A stretch of DNA of 64,000 nt from Halichoerus grypus (GCF_964656455.1 NC_135716.1:77228484-77292483); one strand, 5' to 3'; counted from the stretch's first letter, positions 11,806 to 23,633 are shown. Translations and numbers: made by a program. The notes: a model not told the origin generated them from the sequence alone.

Positions 11806-12549
11806 ATGAGCAATTTAAAAATTTTTTTAAAAAATCACAAAAATGATTTATCATAAGAATCATAAATCATAATGACATTACTTCATTGTTCATAAATGCA
11901 TTTGTGGAATTAGAGAAGATATGGAGAAGTGTAACATATTCTGTGTTCTTAGGTGTTCATGGAGGTATTCTTTGTGTGCATGTATGTGTGTGTGTGAGTA
12001 AAAATACTATTTTGTAAATGGTTAAAAAATTCCATTCCTTAGATTAGCATGTCTCTGTTTTGGATTCTGACGTTCAGAAAAGCTAGGCTAAATTTACTCC
12101 TGCCCAGCATGGCCATTTTGCTCTTGATAGTTATTTTATAATCTTGGTTAATTAAATCAGGAATTTAATCTAACTTTATGAGTATGTGTAGTGCTTATGT
12201 GTGCACCTACCTATGTAATAAATTCCTGCCAATCTGTAGCACATTTGAAACCCTGAAGTTACCCTGAAAAGTCTGACCAACCATCTCCTAATCAAGAGAC
12301 TAAAGGATGCTGTAAATTATAAATTGTCTAAGAAGTTAAAAATGCTTCCAAAACCTAAGTAAGCAATTATAATCATTCCATCATTCCAGCCATACAATAA
12401 AACTGCTGACTAGAAGCTACAATGAATTGTACAGTATTCTTTTGCTCATTAAAAAATGTTTCTCTGAAAATAGGTCATAACAGTACCATTTTTTTTTCAT
12501 TTTTGTACTAGAAGCAAACAATATGTGCTCTAATGGAAAATCACTTTAA

Positions 12550-12640
12550 ATCAAAGTCAGAAGATCTGATATCTAGTCCCCTTTCTAGTTAATTCTATGA
12601 ACTTTTGTAGACTATGTTTCCTTATTTTCTAAATCTGGAT
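12550..12640 (+). mobile_element. MIR fragment, + strand
   Basis: 'AAGTCAGAAGATCTG...TTTCCTTATTTTCTAAATCTGG' resembles the MIR core with its 'CCTCATCTGTAAAATGGG' part. Short and diverged. Confidence 0.4.
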
Positions 12641-13756
12641 TGAAATACATGATTGACAGTTTTCTTTCAACAGATTGTCTTTTGGTTAATCTGAGGGATA
12701 AAATAAGTTGATATTTTAATGTCTTCATTCACTTCATTCATTCTTTTTTATCATACAGTTTCTGCGTGACTTCAGTGTGTGAGCTACTATATTATTTATT
12801 TTTCATAATATTTGTTTTACTTTATATTTATTGTCTTCTTGAAAGAGCCCACATCTATCCATGCATTTTTCCTTCCATACATACATACATACATACATGC
12901 ATCATTCCTCAACAAATGTTTATTGATCATTTGTTGTACGTAAGAACACTTAGAAGTTTATGGATTTTCTGATCAGGTAATATTTCTAGAAATATCTGGG
13001 ACATTCGATAAAGAATAAGTTTCAATCTTTATCTCTCATACCACTTAAAGGAAGAATAAATTTTTAATAGAAGATAATATTGTTTAATGTATTATTTGAA
13101 TTTTTAATGAGAATGCTTATGATATAGATGTCCAAATTGTGTACGTTATGGGATTGGAGAATTTTGTGACATGAATTATGATCTGTACTGTGAAGTGAAA
13201 CATAACACCAGCAGTATGTATATTTATACAAATAAGTTACAGATACTATAGAAAGAAATAGGTTGAGTAAAATTCTTCCTACAAGAGATCTTTTCTTCTT
13301 TTAGCCTGTTGTATTACTAACATGATAATTCATTAGAAATAAGATTTTGTATTATGGTAAAAACTGGTGGAAGTAGATAATGTTCACCATAATACTCAGC
13401 TGATTGGTCCTTCTTTTAAACTTCCACAATGTTGGTAAGCTTTCTGAGGGTGACACAAAAATTCCTACCTGTGACACCAAAAATGGATAGTCCAACAACT
13501 TCTCACTCAGGGCTTCAGCTGTGTTACAGGCAGAATCTCAACCAGGGGCTCAACTACGCTGTCAGCCTGATATTTCAAACAGGATGATTTACACGCATGG
13601 AATGCAGATGGAAGCAGATTTGTGAAAACCCATTTATGAGCCTTAAAACAAAAGGCTTTGCCATGGAATGAGCAAATATGTAATGTAACCACATGCTGTA
13701 GGCTAATTCTGAGCATATCTCTAGTGCAAATAGCTTTCAAAAAAGCAGTCCCCTCG

Positions 13757-13970
13757 GGCGCCTGGGTGGCTCAGTTGGTTAAGCGACTGCCTTCGGCTCA
13801 GGTCATGATCCTGGAGTCCCTGGATCGAGTCCCGCATCGGGCTCCCTGCTCGGCAGGGAGTCTGCTTCTCCCTCTGACCCTCCTCCCTCTCATGCTCTCT
13901 GTCTCTCATTCTCTCTCAAATAAATAAAAAAAAAAAAAAAAAAATCTTTAAAAAAAAAAAAAATAAAAAA
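13757..13970 (+). mobile_element. Young carnivore SINE, + strand
   Basis: Intact head GGGCGCCTGGGTGGCTCAGT, box B-like GGATCGAGTCCC, the subtype tail 'TGACCCTCCTCCCTCTCATG', and a long double A tail. Perfect 18-bp target duplications at 13739-13756 and 13971-13988 (AAAAAAGCAGTCCCCTCG) indicate a recent insertion. Confidence 0.96.
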
Positions 13971-13988
13971 AAAAAAGCAGTCCCCTCG

Positions 13989-14544
13989 TCTTTGTGTATT
14001 TTTAGTGAGAGGAACTGAAGTTGTACTTTCAAAGAGTTGTGCTGTTGTGGCCACTTTCTCAGCATGTTGATTTCTCTGTCTTGCTATCCTATTCTATAAT
14101 GTAGTGAGGTCATAGACATTTATTTAACATCTTTAGCTCTTTGGATGAGATGTTATTGCTGATCTCACTGTGGAGTAAATTATGGTACAAAAATACCATT
14201 ACAGAAAAACAGCCATGATAATAGCGGATTGGTAAAGAAAAGAGGGCAAACCATTTTTCTATAAATCATAAACAAATACTTTTTTTTTCAGTTTTCACTG
14301 TGTGTAGATTTAGTAGGGCTAACACAGGGGGAAAATACTTTGTTCTTGCAAAAGGTATATTTTGGAACTCTTAAAGGTGTAATGTACTCATTCATTCACC
14401 TCTTTGTTGAACCAAATTACATCTCAGTGACCATGCTCAATGCCTGGCACAGAACCTGTTGGCTGTGTTGCAGAAGTTTACAGAATAGTAGCTAAGGAAG
14501 GGGGAAAGGTACATTGAGGGCACAGGTAAGCTTTCCTTTTTTTT
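13989..14544. other. Intronic sequence, nothing recognised
   Basis: No exon-like block. A short MIR/L2-like phrase (AATGCCTGGCACAGAACC, about 14430-14460) is too brief to call. Confidence 0.45.
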
Positions 14545-14559
14545 TTCCTTTCTTTTTAA

Positions 14560-15003
14560 AATTATTATTATTTATTTATTATTGTTATGTTAATCACCAT
14601 ACATTACATCATTAGTTTTTGATGTGTGTTTCATGATTCATTGTTTGCGTAAAACACCCAGTGCTCCATGCAGAACGTGCACTCTTTAATACCCATCACC
14701 AGGCTAACCCACTCCCACCTCCCTCCCCTCTAGAATCCTCAGTTTGTTTTTCAGAGTCCATCGTCTCTCATGGTTCATCTCCCCCTCCGATTTCACCTCC
14801 TTCATTCTTCCCCTCCTGCTATCTTTTTTTTTTTTTTTAACATATAATGTATTATTTGTTTCAGAGGTACAGGTCTGTGATTCAACAGTCTTGCATAATT
14901 CACAGTGCTCACCGTAGCACATACCCTCCCCAGTGTCTATCACCCAGCCACCCCATCCCTCCCACCACCCACCACTCCAGCAACCCTCAGTTTGTTTCCT
15001 GAG
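14560..15003 (-). repeat. Two-part 3' UTR of the - strand LINE-1
   Basis: After the ORF2 stop come two related G-rich modules, each starting near CAAACTGAGG: the first ends 'CAAATAATACATTATATG' (about 15003-14830), the second ends 'ATTAACATAACAATAA' (about 14820-14570). Same order as in the + strand sister. Confidence 0.8.
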
Positions 15004-15014
15004 TTAAGAATTCC

Positions 15015-15146
15015 TCATATCAGTGAGATCGTATGATACATGTCTTTCTCTGATTGACTTATTTCCGTCAGCATAATACCTTCCAGTTCCATCCACGTCG
15101 TTGCAAATGGCAAGATCTCATTCCTTTTGATGGCTGCATAATATTC

Positions 15147-15187
<41 letters not shown>

Positions 15188-18100
15188 ACTTCTTCTTTAT
15201 CCATTCATCTGTCGATAGACATCTTGGCTCTTTCCACAGTTCGGCTATTGTGGACATTGCTGCTATAAACATCGGGGTGCATGTACCCCTTCAGATCCCT
15301 ACATTTGTATCTTTGGGGTAAATACTCACTAGTGCAATTGCTGGATCGTACGGTAGCTCTATTTTCAACTTTTTGAGGAACCTCCATACTGTTTTCCAGA
15401 GTGGCTTCACCAGCTTGCATTCCCACCAACAGTGTAGGAGGGTTCCTCTTTCTCTGCATCCCCGCCAACATCTGTCATTTCCTATCTTGTTAATTTTAGC
15501 CATTCTGACTGGTGTGAGGTGTTTTCTCACTGAGGTTTTGATTTGGATTTCCCTGATGCTGAGTAATGTTGAGCACTTTCTCATATGTCTGTTGGTCATT
15601 TGGATGTTTTCTTTGAAAAAATTTCTGTTCATGTCTTCTGCCCATTTCTTGATTGGATCATTTGTTCTTCGGGTGTTGAGTTTAGAAGTTCTTTATATAT
15701 TTTGGATACTAGCCCTTTATCTGATATGTCATTTGCAAATATCTTCTCCCATTCTGTCAGTTGTCTTTTGGTTTTGTTGACTGTTTCTTTTGCTGTGCAA
15801 AGCTTTTTATCTTGATGAGGTCCCAATAGTTCATTTTGGCCCTTGCTTCCCTTGCCTTTGGCCATGTGTCTAGGAAGAAGTTGCTGTAGCTGAGGTCCAA
15901 GAGATTGCTGCCTGTGTTCTCCTTTAGGATTTTGATGGACTTCTGTCTCACATTTAGGTCTTTCAACCATTTGGAGTCTATTTTTGTGTGTGGTGTAAGG
16001 AAATGGTCCAGTTTCATTCTTCTGCATGAGGCTGTCCAATTTTGCCAACACCATTTGTTGAAGAGACTGTCTTTTTTCCATTGGACATTCTTTCCTGCTT
16101 TGTCAAAGATTAGTTGACCATAGAGTTGAGGGTCCATTTCTGGGCTCTCTATTCTGTTCCATTGATCTATGTGTCTGTTTTTATGCCAGTACCATACAGT
16201 CCTGATGATGACAGCTTTGTAATAGAGCTTGAAGTCCGGAATTGTGATGCCGCCAGCTTTGCTTTTCTTTTTCAACATTCCTCTGACTATTTGGGGTCTT
16301 TTCTGGTTCCATACAAATTTTAGGATTATTTGTTCCATTTCTTTGAAAAAAGTTGACGGTATTTTGATGGGGATTGCACTGAATGTGTAGATTGCTCTAG
16401 GTAGCATTGACATCTTCACAATATTTGTTCTTCCAATCCATGAACATGGAACATTTTTCATTTCTTTGTGTCTTCCTCAATTTCTTTCATGAGTATTTTA
16501 TAGTTTTCGGAGTACAGATTCTTTGCCTGTTTCAATAGATTTATTCCTAGGTATCTTATGGTTTTGGGTGTAATTGTAAATGGGATCAACCTTAATTTCT
16601 CTTTCTTCTGTCTTGTTGTTGGTGTATAGGAATGCCACTGACTTCTCTGCATTGATTTATATCCTGCACTTTACTGAGTTCCAGTATGATTTCTAGCAGT
16701 ATTGGGGTGGAGTCTTTGGGATTTTCCATATAAAGTATCATATCGTCTGCAAAGAGTGAGAGTTTCACTTCTTCTTTGCCAATTCGGATGCCTTTTATTT
16801 CTTTTTGTTGTCTGATTGCTGTGGCTAGGACTTCTAATACTATGTTGAATAGCAGTGGTGATAGTGGACATCCCTGCCGTGCTCCTGACCTTAGGGGAAA
16901 ACTCTCAGTTTTTCCCCATTGACAAAGATATTCGCTGTGGGTTTTTCATAGATGGCTTTTATGATATTGAGGTATGTACCCTCTATTCCTATACTCTGAA
17001 GAGTTTTGATCAAGAAAGGATGCTGTACTTTGTCAAATGCTTTTTCTGCATCTATTGAGAGGATCATATGGTTCTTGTTCTTTCTTTTAGTAATGTATTG
17101 TATCACATTGATTGATTTGCAGATGTTGAACCAACCTTGCAGCCCAGGGATAAATCCCACTTGGTTGTGGTGAATAATCCTTTTAATGTACTGTTGGATC
17201 CTATTGGCTGGTATTTTGGTGAGAATTTTTGCATCCATGTTCATCAAGGATATTGGTTTGTAATTCTCCTTTTTGATGGGGTCTTTGTCTGGTTTTGGGA
17301 TCAAGGTAATGCTGGCCTCATAAAATTAATTTGGAAGTTTTCCTTCCATTTCTTTTTTCTGGAACAGTTTCAGAAGAATAGGTATTAATTCTTCTTTAAA
17401 TGTTTGGTAGAATTCACCTGGGAAGCCATCTGGCCCTGGGCTTTTGTTTGTTGGGAGACTTCTGATGACTGCTTCAATTTCCTTAGTGGTTATAGGTCTG
17501 TTCAGGTTTTCTATTTCTTCCTAGTTCAGTTTTGGTAGTTGATACATCTCTAGGAATGCATCCATTTCTTCCAGGTTATCTAATTTGATGGCATATAGTT
17601 GCTCATAATATGTTCTTATAACTGTTCGTATTTCTTTGGTGTTGGTTGTGATCTCTCCTCTTTCATTCATGATTTTGTTGATTTGGGTCATTTCTCTTTT
17701 CTTTTTGATAAGTCTGGACAGGGGTTTATCAAACTTGTTAATTCTTTCAAAGAACCAGCTCCTAGTTTCGTTGATCTGTTCTAGTGTTCTTTTGGTTTCT
17801 ATTTCATTGATTTCTGCTCTGATCTTTATTATTTCTCTTCTCCTCCTGGGGTTTAGGCTTTATTTGCTGTTCTTTCTCCAGCTCCTTTAGGTGTAGGGTT
17901 AGGTTGTGTATTTGAGACCTTTCTTGTTTCTTGAGAAAGGCTTGTATTGTTATATACTTTCCTCTTAGGACTGCCTTTGCTGCATCCCAAAGATTTTGAA
18001 CAGTTGTGTTTTCATTTTCATTGGTTTCCATGAATTTTTTAAATTCTTCTTTAATTTCCTGGTTGACTCATTCATTCTTTAGTAGGAAGCTCTTTAGCCT

Positions 18101-18840
18101 CCATGTATTTGAGTTCTTTCCAACTTTTCTCTTGTGATTGAGTTCTAGTTTCAAAGCACTGTGGTCTGAAAATATGCAGGGAATGATCCCAATCTTTTGG
18201 TACCTGTTGATTTGTGACCTAGGATGTGATCTATTCTGTAGAAAGTTCCATGGGCACTAGAGAAGAATGTGTATTCTGTTGCTTTGGGATGGAATGTTCT
18301 GAATATATCTGTGGAGTCCATGTGGTCCAGTGTGTCATTTAAAGTCTTTATTTCCTTGTTGATCTTTTGCTTAGATGATCTGTCCATTTCATTGAGGGGG
18401 GTGTTAAAGTCCCCCATATTATTGTATTGTTGTCGATGTGTTTCTTTGCTTTTGTTATTAATTGCCTTATATAATTGGCTGTTCCCATGTTAGGGTCATA
18501 GCTGTTTACAACTGTTAGATCTTCTTGTTGGATAGACCCTTTGAGTAGGATATAGTGTCCTTCCTCATCTCTTATTACAGTCTTTGGTTTAAAATCTAAT
18601 TTTTCTGATATAAGGATTGCCACCCCAGCTTTTTTTTTGGTGTCCATTAGCATGGTAATTGGTTTTCCACCCCCTCACTTTCAATCTGGGGGTGTCTTTG
18701 GTTCTAAAATGAGTCTCTTACAGACAGCATATTGATGGGTCTTGTTTTTTAATCCAATCTGATAGCCTGTGTCTTTTGATTGGGGCATTTAGCCCATTTA
18801 CATTCAGGGTAACTATTGAAAGATAGGAATTTAGTGCCAT
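15015..18840 (-). pseudogene. LINE-1 ORF2, disrupted, - strand
   Basis: Same domain order as the + strand ORF2: endonuclease (MGDFNTPLNEMD from 18417, RIDHILGHKS), reverse transcriptase ([25 protein letters not shown], then a degraded stretch around 16670-16871), C-terminal CWRGC region, ending YHTISLI. Shared breaks with the + copy: TAA at 18718-18720, a missing base before GDFN at about 18418, an extra base near 17846-17853, TAG at 17521-17523 and TAA at 17326-17328. Private breaks: one extra A in an A9 run near 18640, and changes near 18205, 16900 and 16660. A TA-dinucleotide run expands the coding text to WYIYIYIYIYIYIYTMEYY without shifting frame. Confidence 0.93.
15150..15186. repeat. 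(TA)n microsatellite inside LINE-1 ORF2
   Basis: An uninterrupted TATATA run at the place where the sisters have only about 4-5 units (5832-5841, 6473-6485). Confidence 0.9.
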
Positions 18841-18949
18841 TGTATTTCTTGTAAGGTGACTGTTACTGTATATTGTCTGTGTTCCTTTCTGGTCTATGTT
18901 ATTTTTAGGCTCTCTCTTTGCTTAGAAGACCCCTTTCTATATTTCTCAT

Positions 18950-19813
18950 AGGGCTGGTTTCGTTTTTGCAAATTCCTTTAGTTTTTGTTTGTCCTGGAAG
19001 CTTTTTATCTCTCCTTTTATTTTCAATGACAACCTAGCTGGATATAGTATTCTTGGCTGCATATTTTTCTCATTTAGTGCTCTGAATATATCCTGCCAGT
19101 CCTTTCTGGCCTGCCAGGTCTCTGTGGATAGGTTTGTTGCCAGTCTAATGTTTTTACCATTGTAGGTTACATATCTCTTCTCCCGAGCTGCTTTCAGGAT
19201 TTTCTCTTTGTCTCTGAGACTCGTAAGTTTTACTATTAGATGTCGGGGTGTTGACCTATTTTTATTGATTTTGGAGGGGTTCTTTGTGCCTCTTGGATTT
19301 TGATGCCTGTTTCCTTCCCCAAATTAGGGAAGTTCTCTGCTATAATTTGCTCCAATATACCTTCTGCCCCTCTCTCTCTTTCTTCTTCTTCTGGGATCCC
19401 AGTTATTCTAATGTTGTTTCGTCTTATGGTGTCACTTATCTCTCGAATTCTGCCCTCGTGATTCAGTAGTTGTTTATCTCTCTTTTTCTCAGCTTCTTTA
19501 TTTTCCATCATTTGGTCTTCTATCTCACTGATTCTCTCTTCTGCCTCATTTATCCTAGCAGTTAGAGCCTCCATTTTTATTGCACCTCATTAATAGCCTT
19601 TGATTTCAATTTGGTTAGATTTTCATTCTTTTATTTCTCCAGAAAGGGTTTCTCTAATAACTTCCATGCTTTTTTCAAGCCCAGCTAGTATCTTTAAAAT
19701 CATCATTCTGAACTCTAGTTCTGACATCTTATTAATGTCCGTATTGATTAGGTCCCTGGCGATCGGTACTGCCTCTTGTTCTTTTTGTTGAGGTGACTTT
19801 TTCTGTCTTGCAT
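18950..19813 (-). pseudogene. LINE-1 ORF1 remnant (RNA-binding protein), - strand
   Basis: The putative start is at 19813. The frame holding MEALTARINEAEERISEIEDQ (19574 onward) is the end of the coiled coil, followed by the RRM-like region (RRNNIRITGIPEEEE, ENFPNLGKE) and the start of the C-terminal domain (IKIQEAQRTPPKSIKI). Beyond 19236 the C-terminal domain continues in another frame (translated text like LRDKEKILKAA), so there are at least two disabling changes. ORF1 normally makes the trimeric RNA chaperone of the LINE-1 particle. The + strand sister has none of this region. Confidence 0.85.
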
Positions 19814-19929
19814 TTTGTCCAAATCAGAAAAGACCTGAAACCAGGGGAAAAGAAAGGGAATGAAAGACAAACGAAAAAGAAAAAAAAAAAAAGAAAAGGA
19901 TAAAAACAAACAAAAACAAAACAAAACAA

Positions 19930-20307
19930 AAAAAGTAGAATGTAATCAAATATGATCAGGCTGGTGCATAGATCAGTGCCACACACTAGATTTTGGGCGT
20001 ATTTTGGTGTGTTAGTAGAAATAAGAAAGCGCCTCCCAAAATTTTAAAGAAAGAAAAACTTATATATGTACAAAAATAAGGGTTAATATGATGAAGGGAT
20101 GGAATATGACTGTTAAGATGAAAATTATAGAAGATTTTATAAAAGGAACTGATAAGAAGTTGGTTGAAAAAAGAAAGAAGATGATTAAAAAAAAAGGGAG
20201 AGAATGTGATCAGGCAGGAGACTAGAACAAAGCCATACACTAGAGATTTAGGGTATATTTTGATCTGTTAGAAGAAACTGTAACTCAAAATTTTAAAGAC
20301 AGAACAA

Positions 20308-20383
<76 letters not shown>

Positions 20384-20580
20384 AAAAATATGGGTAACTA
20401 CTCTGAAGGGATAGAACATGACTCTAAAAGTGAAAAATAAAAAAGATTTTTTTAAAAAAGGGATTGATAAGATGTTAGTTGAAAAAGGGAAAAAGAAAAA
20501 TTCAAAAAAAAAGAAAAAGAAAAAAGAAAATTAAAAAAAATTAGCTTTGAAAGACTAAAGAATCATGGGAAATGAGCCAT
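19930..20580 (-). repeat. Two tandem pyrimidine-rich modules in the LINE-1 5' UTR
   Basis: On the - strand, two diverged units of roughly 250 bases each run 'CAAC.AAC.TCTTATCA...CAGTCAT/GAGTCAT...AAAATTTTG...CTAGTGT.TGGC...CCTGATCA'. They lie at about 20560-20215 and 20205-19930. The A/G-rich text on the + strand gives spurious F- and K-rich frames. Confidence 0.65.
20310..20381. repeat. (TA)n microsatellite in the LINE-1 5' UTR
   Basis: About 70 bp of near-perfect TA repeats with one AAA interruption. The + strand sister has a short TATATATATA at the matching place (about 1881-1891). Confidence 0.92.
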
Positions 20581-20599
20581 GAATTCTATGTGCAGTATT

Positions 20600-21637
20600 C
20601 CCCTAGCGCTGGAGTTCTGCTGTTCTCATTGATGGGTAAACTTGGTCTTGGCTGGCTATTCTTGCTGATCTTCTAGGGGAGGGGCCTGTTGCCATGGTTC
20701 CCAAATGTCTTTGCTGGAGGCGGAATTGTCCTGCCCTTGCAGGTCCGGGCTAAGTCATCTGCTTGGGATTGCTCTCGGGAGCTTTTGTTCCCTGCAAGCT
20801 TTCCGTACAGCTTTGGAGGACAAGAGTGAAAATGGCAGCCTCACAATCTCCCCCTGGGAGGAGCCGAGAACTGTGTGCCCCACTCCTCAGTGAGCCCCCA
20901 GAGAAAAGCAGTCAGTCACTCCCATCTCCCCAGTCTCCGGCCACACTCTGTGCTTACCTGGCCTGTGACTGAGCATTTCTATCTCTGGCACCCGATCCAA
21001 TGTGGAGTCTCCAAACCCAGCAGCTCCCTGTGGTGTGCTCCCGCACCACTCCTCTCAGGGGAAGAAGGGGAGTCTCCCCAGATCTGCTGCTTGTTGGGTC
21101 CCTGCTGGAAGAGCAGTGTCCTGACTGTGCCTCAGATCACGGTTTATGGCAACCCCGAGCTGAGAGCCCACTCCTAGGCTCCGTCTCTGCAGCCGGCTTC
21201 CCTGCTCCGATACCTGGGAGCTCTGCCGTACTCAGGCACCCCCAGTCTTTCTCTGACCCTGAGGATCCTGAGACCACACTGTCCCAGTGAGGGTTTCACC
21301 CCCTACTTAGCCACTGGAGCGATGTCCCTCAGCAGAGCCGACTTCTAAGATTTCCGATTTTGTGCTCTGAGGCTCTATCACTTGCCAGAAGTGGCCGACT
21401 GAGGCCCCTTCCCCCGCCGTCTATCTTCCCGAATATCACCTCGGATTCACTACTCTGCATGTCCTACCTTCCAGAAAGTGGTCACTTTTCTGTTCAGAGT
21501 GTTGTTGCTATTCTTTTCTTTGATTTCCTGTTGAGTTCGTAGGCGTTCAGAATGGTTTGATCCCATCCAGCTGAATTCCTGGGACCAGCAAAAATCCAGG
21601 TCTCCTACTCCTCTGCCATCTTGCTTCGTCCCCCCCC
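20600..21637 (-). promoter_or_regulatory. 5' UTR / internal promoter region of the - strand LINE-1
   Basis: GC-rich, CpG-containing and homologous to 631-1680. Open frames on the + strand here have no recognisable protein motif. Promoter role is from family knowledge. Confidence 0.65.
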
Positions 21638-23240
21638 TTTTTTTTCTTTTGATCCACATATAAGTATTTGTCTTTCTCTGTCTGACTTAATTCATTCAGC
21701 ATATGCCTTCAAGGTCCATCCATGTTGTTGCAAATGCAGATTTCCTTCTTTTTTTTTATGACTGAATAATATTTCATTGTATATATCACATTTTAAAAAT
21801 CTGTTCATCTATTCTTGGACTATTAGGTTGCTTCCAAGTCTTGGCTTTTGTAAATAATGCTGCAATGAACATGGGGGCACACATATCTTTTCCAATTAAT
21901 GTTTTGTTTCTCTTCAGATAAATACCCACAAGTGGAATTGTTGGATTTATGGTAGTTTTATTTTTATTTTTTGAGGAACCTCCATACTGTCTTCCATAGT
22001 AGCTGCAGCAATTTACTACCCCACCAACAGTGCACAAGAGTTCCCTTTTCGTCATATCTTTGCCAACACTGTTGTTTCTTCACCTTCTCCTCTTCCTCAT
22101 TCTTCTTCCTCTTCAATAATAGCCATTCTAACATGTGTGAGGTGATATCTCATTGTATTTTTGATTTGCATTTCTCTGATGATTAGTGATATTGAGCATA
22201 TCTTTATGTGCTAATTGGCTGTTTCTATGTCCTCTTTGGGAAAATATTCAGATCCTCTGCCCATTTTTTTAGTTGGATTGTTTATTTTTTTTGGTATTGA
22301 GTTGCAGTTCCTTGTATATTTTGGATATTAGCCCCTTTTCAAAGATAGACTTGAAAATATTTTCTCCCATTCAATAGGTTGCCTTTTCATTTTATTGATG
22401 GTTTCCTATGCTGTTACATAAGCTTTTTAGTTTGATACATCCCACTTACTTAGTTTTGCATTTGTTGTTTTGCTTTTGGTTTCAAATTCAAAAAAAATTC
22501 ATCACCAAGACCAATGTCAAGGAGCTTACTACCTATGTTTTCTTCTAGGAGTTTTATAGTTTCAGGTCTTACATTCAAGTCTTTAATCCATTTTGAGTTA
22601 ATTTTTGTGTATGGTGTAAGATAGTGGTCCAGTTTCATTCTTTTGCATGTGACTGTCCAGTTTTCCCAACACCACTTATTAAAGAGACTGTCCTTTCCCT
22701 ACTGTATACTCTTGACTCCTTGGTCATAAATTAATTGACCACATGTGTGTTGGTTCATTGATGGGCTGTATGTTCTGTTCCATTGATATCAGTCTCTATT
22801 TTTATGCCAGTACCATACTGTGTTGATTGCTATAATATAATAACTTTGTAATATAGCTTGAAATTAGGAAGTGTGATGCCTCTGGTTTTTTGTTCTTCTT
22901 TCTCAAGATTGTTTTTGCTATTTGATGTCTTTTGTGGTCCCCTACAAATTTTAGGATTATATGTTCTATTTCTGTGAAAAATGACATTGAAATTTTGATA
23001 GAGATTGCATTGAATCTGTAGATTTCCTTGAGTAGTATGGACATTTTAACAATATTCGTCCAATCCATAAGCTTGGAGTTTATTTCCATTTATGTAACCT
23101 CTTCAGTTTCTTTCATCAATATCTTATATTTTTCAGTATACAGATCTTTCACCTCCTTGGTTAAATTTATTCCTAGTTATTTTATTCTTTTTAATGTAAT
23201 TGTAATGATTAGGTTTTTTAGTGGGGTTCATGGCTTTATA
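21638..23240 (-). mobile_element. Old LINE-1, ORF2 3' part, - strand
   Basis: Antisense text matches the ORF2 C-terminal half: KDMCAPMFIAALFTKAKTWKQ (22055-21786 frame), [29 protein letters not shown] (22638 frame), [22 protein letters not shown] (23089 frame). Heavily broken. The young LINE-1 abuts its 3' end. Confidence 0.85.
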
Positions 23241-23618
23241 GAAGATATCACTATTAAGCATAATGCTTGAAGATGGATGGGTATTTTCTAGGGTAGGATG
23301 GTGAGAAGGAATTCTAGAAAGAAAAAACAACATGTTGAAATCCATAAAAGCATGATACATCTTGAGGTGTTCTAGAGATTGAAAGCACTTTGACATGGCT
23401 AAAACATAGGGTGTCAGAAGTATTCGCAGGTGAAAAGCAGGGAAGTAGGGGAATCAGGGAAGGCTTCATATACCATACAAGTAGTTCCAGTTGGCCTCTG
23501 ATGACAATGGCAAGCCATTGAAAGATTTTAAACTGGGAAGGTTAAAATAAATCAACAACAAAACAAAAAAGATTGCATTCCTACAGAAATCCTCCACAGC
23601 TGTGTGCAAGGGGAATAT
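23241..23618. other. Intronic sequence, possible ancient repeat
   Basis: 'GGCAAGCCATTGAAAGATTTTAAA' style text at about 23510-23535 recalls an ancient mammalian repeat, but I cannot name it. No coding block. Confidence 0.35.
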
Positions 23619-23633
23619 AAAGAGTGCATGAGG

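Larger units (their letters stand above)
11411..13738. other. Intronic sequence with two weak MIR fragments
   Basis: AT-rich. Apart from MIR-like pieces listed separately I see only short AT- and CATA-rich runs (CATACATACATACATACATA at about 12876-12897) and no exon-like block. Confidence 0.5.
14545..21637 (-). mobile_element. Young near full-length LINE-1, - strand
   Basis: Reading on the - strand from 21637: GC-rich 5' UTR (AAGCAAGATGGCAGAGGAG), T-rich modules, ORF1 remnant (about 19813-18950), ORF2 (18840-15015), a two-part 3' UTR (15000-14560) and an A-rich tail. Closely related to the element at 631-7105 but with ORF1 retained. The flanks are low-complexity (T-rich both sides), so the target duplication cannot be set confidently. 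It appears to have inserted in the poly-T end of an older - strand LINE-1 that continues to the right. Confidence 0.93.

Noticed and set aside
13757..13900. tRNA-like sequence with box A and box B in the SINEs
   Set aside because: These are tRNA-derived SINE heads, not tRNA genes: no cloverleaf with a usable anticodon stem was evident and each is followed by a SINE tail and target duplication.
20705..21542. Open frames on the + strand, antisense to the - strand LINE-1
   Set aside because: Same reason: GC-rich 5' UTR, no conserved reading frame between the two LINE-1 copies.
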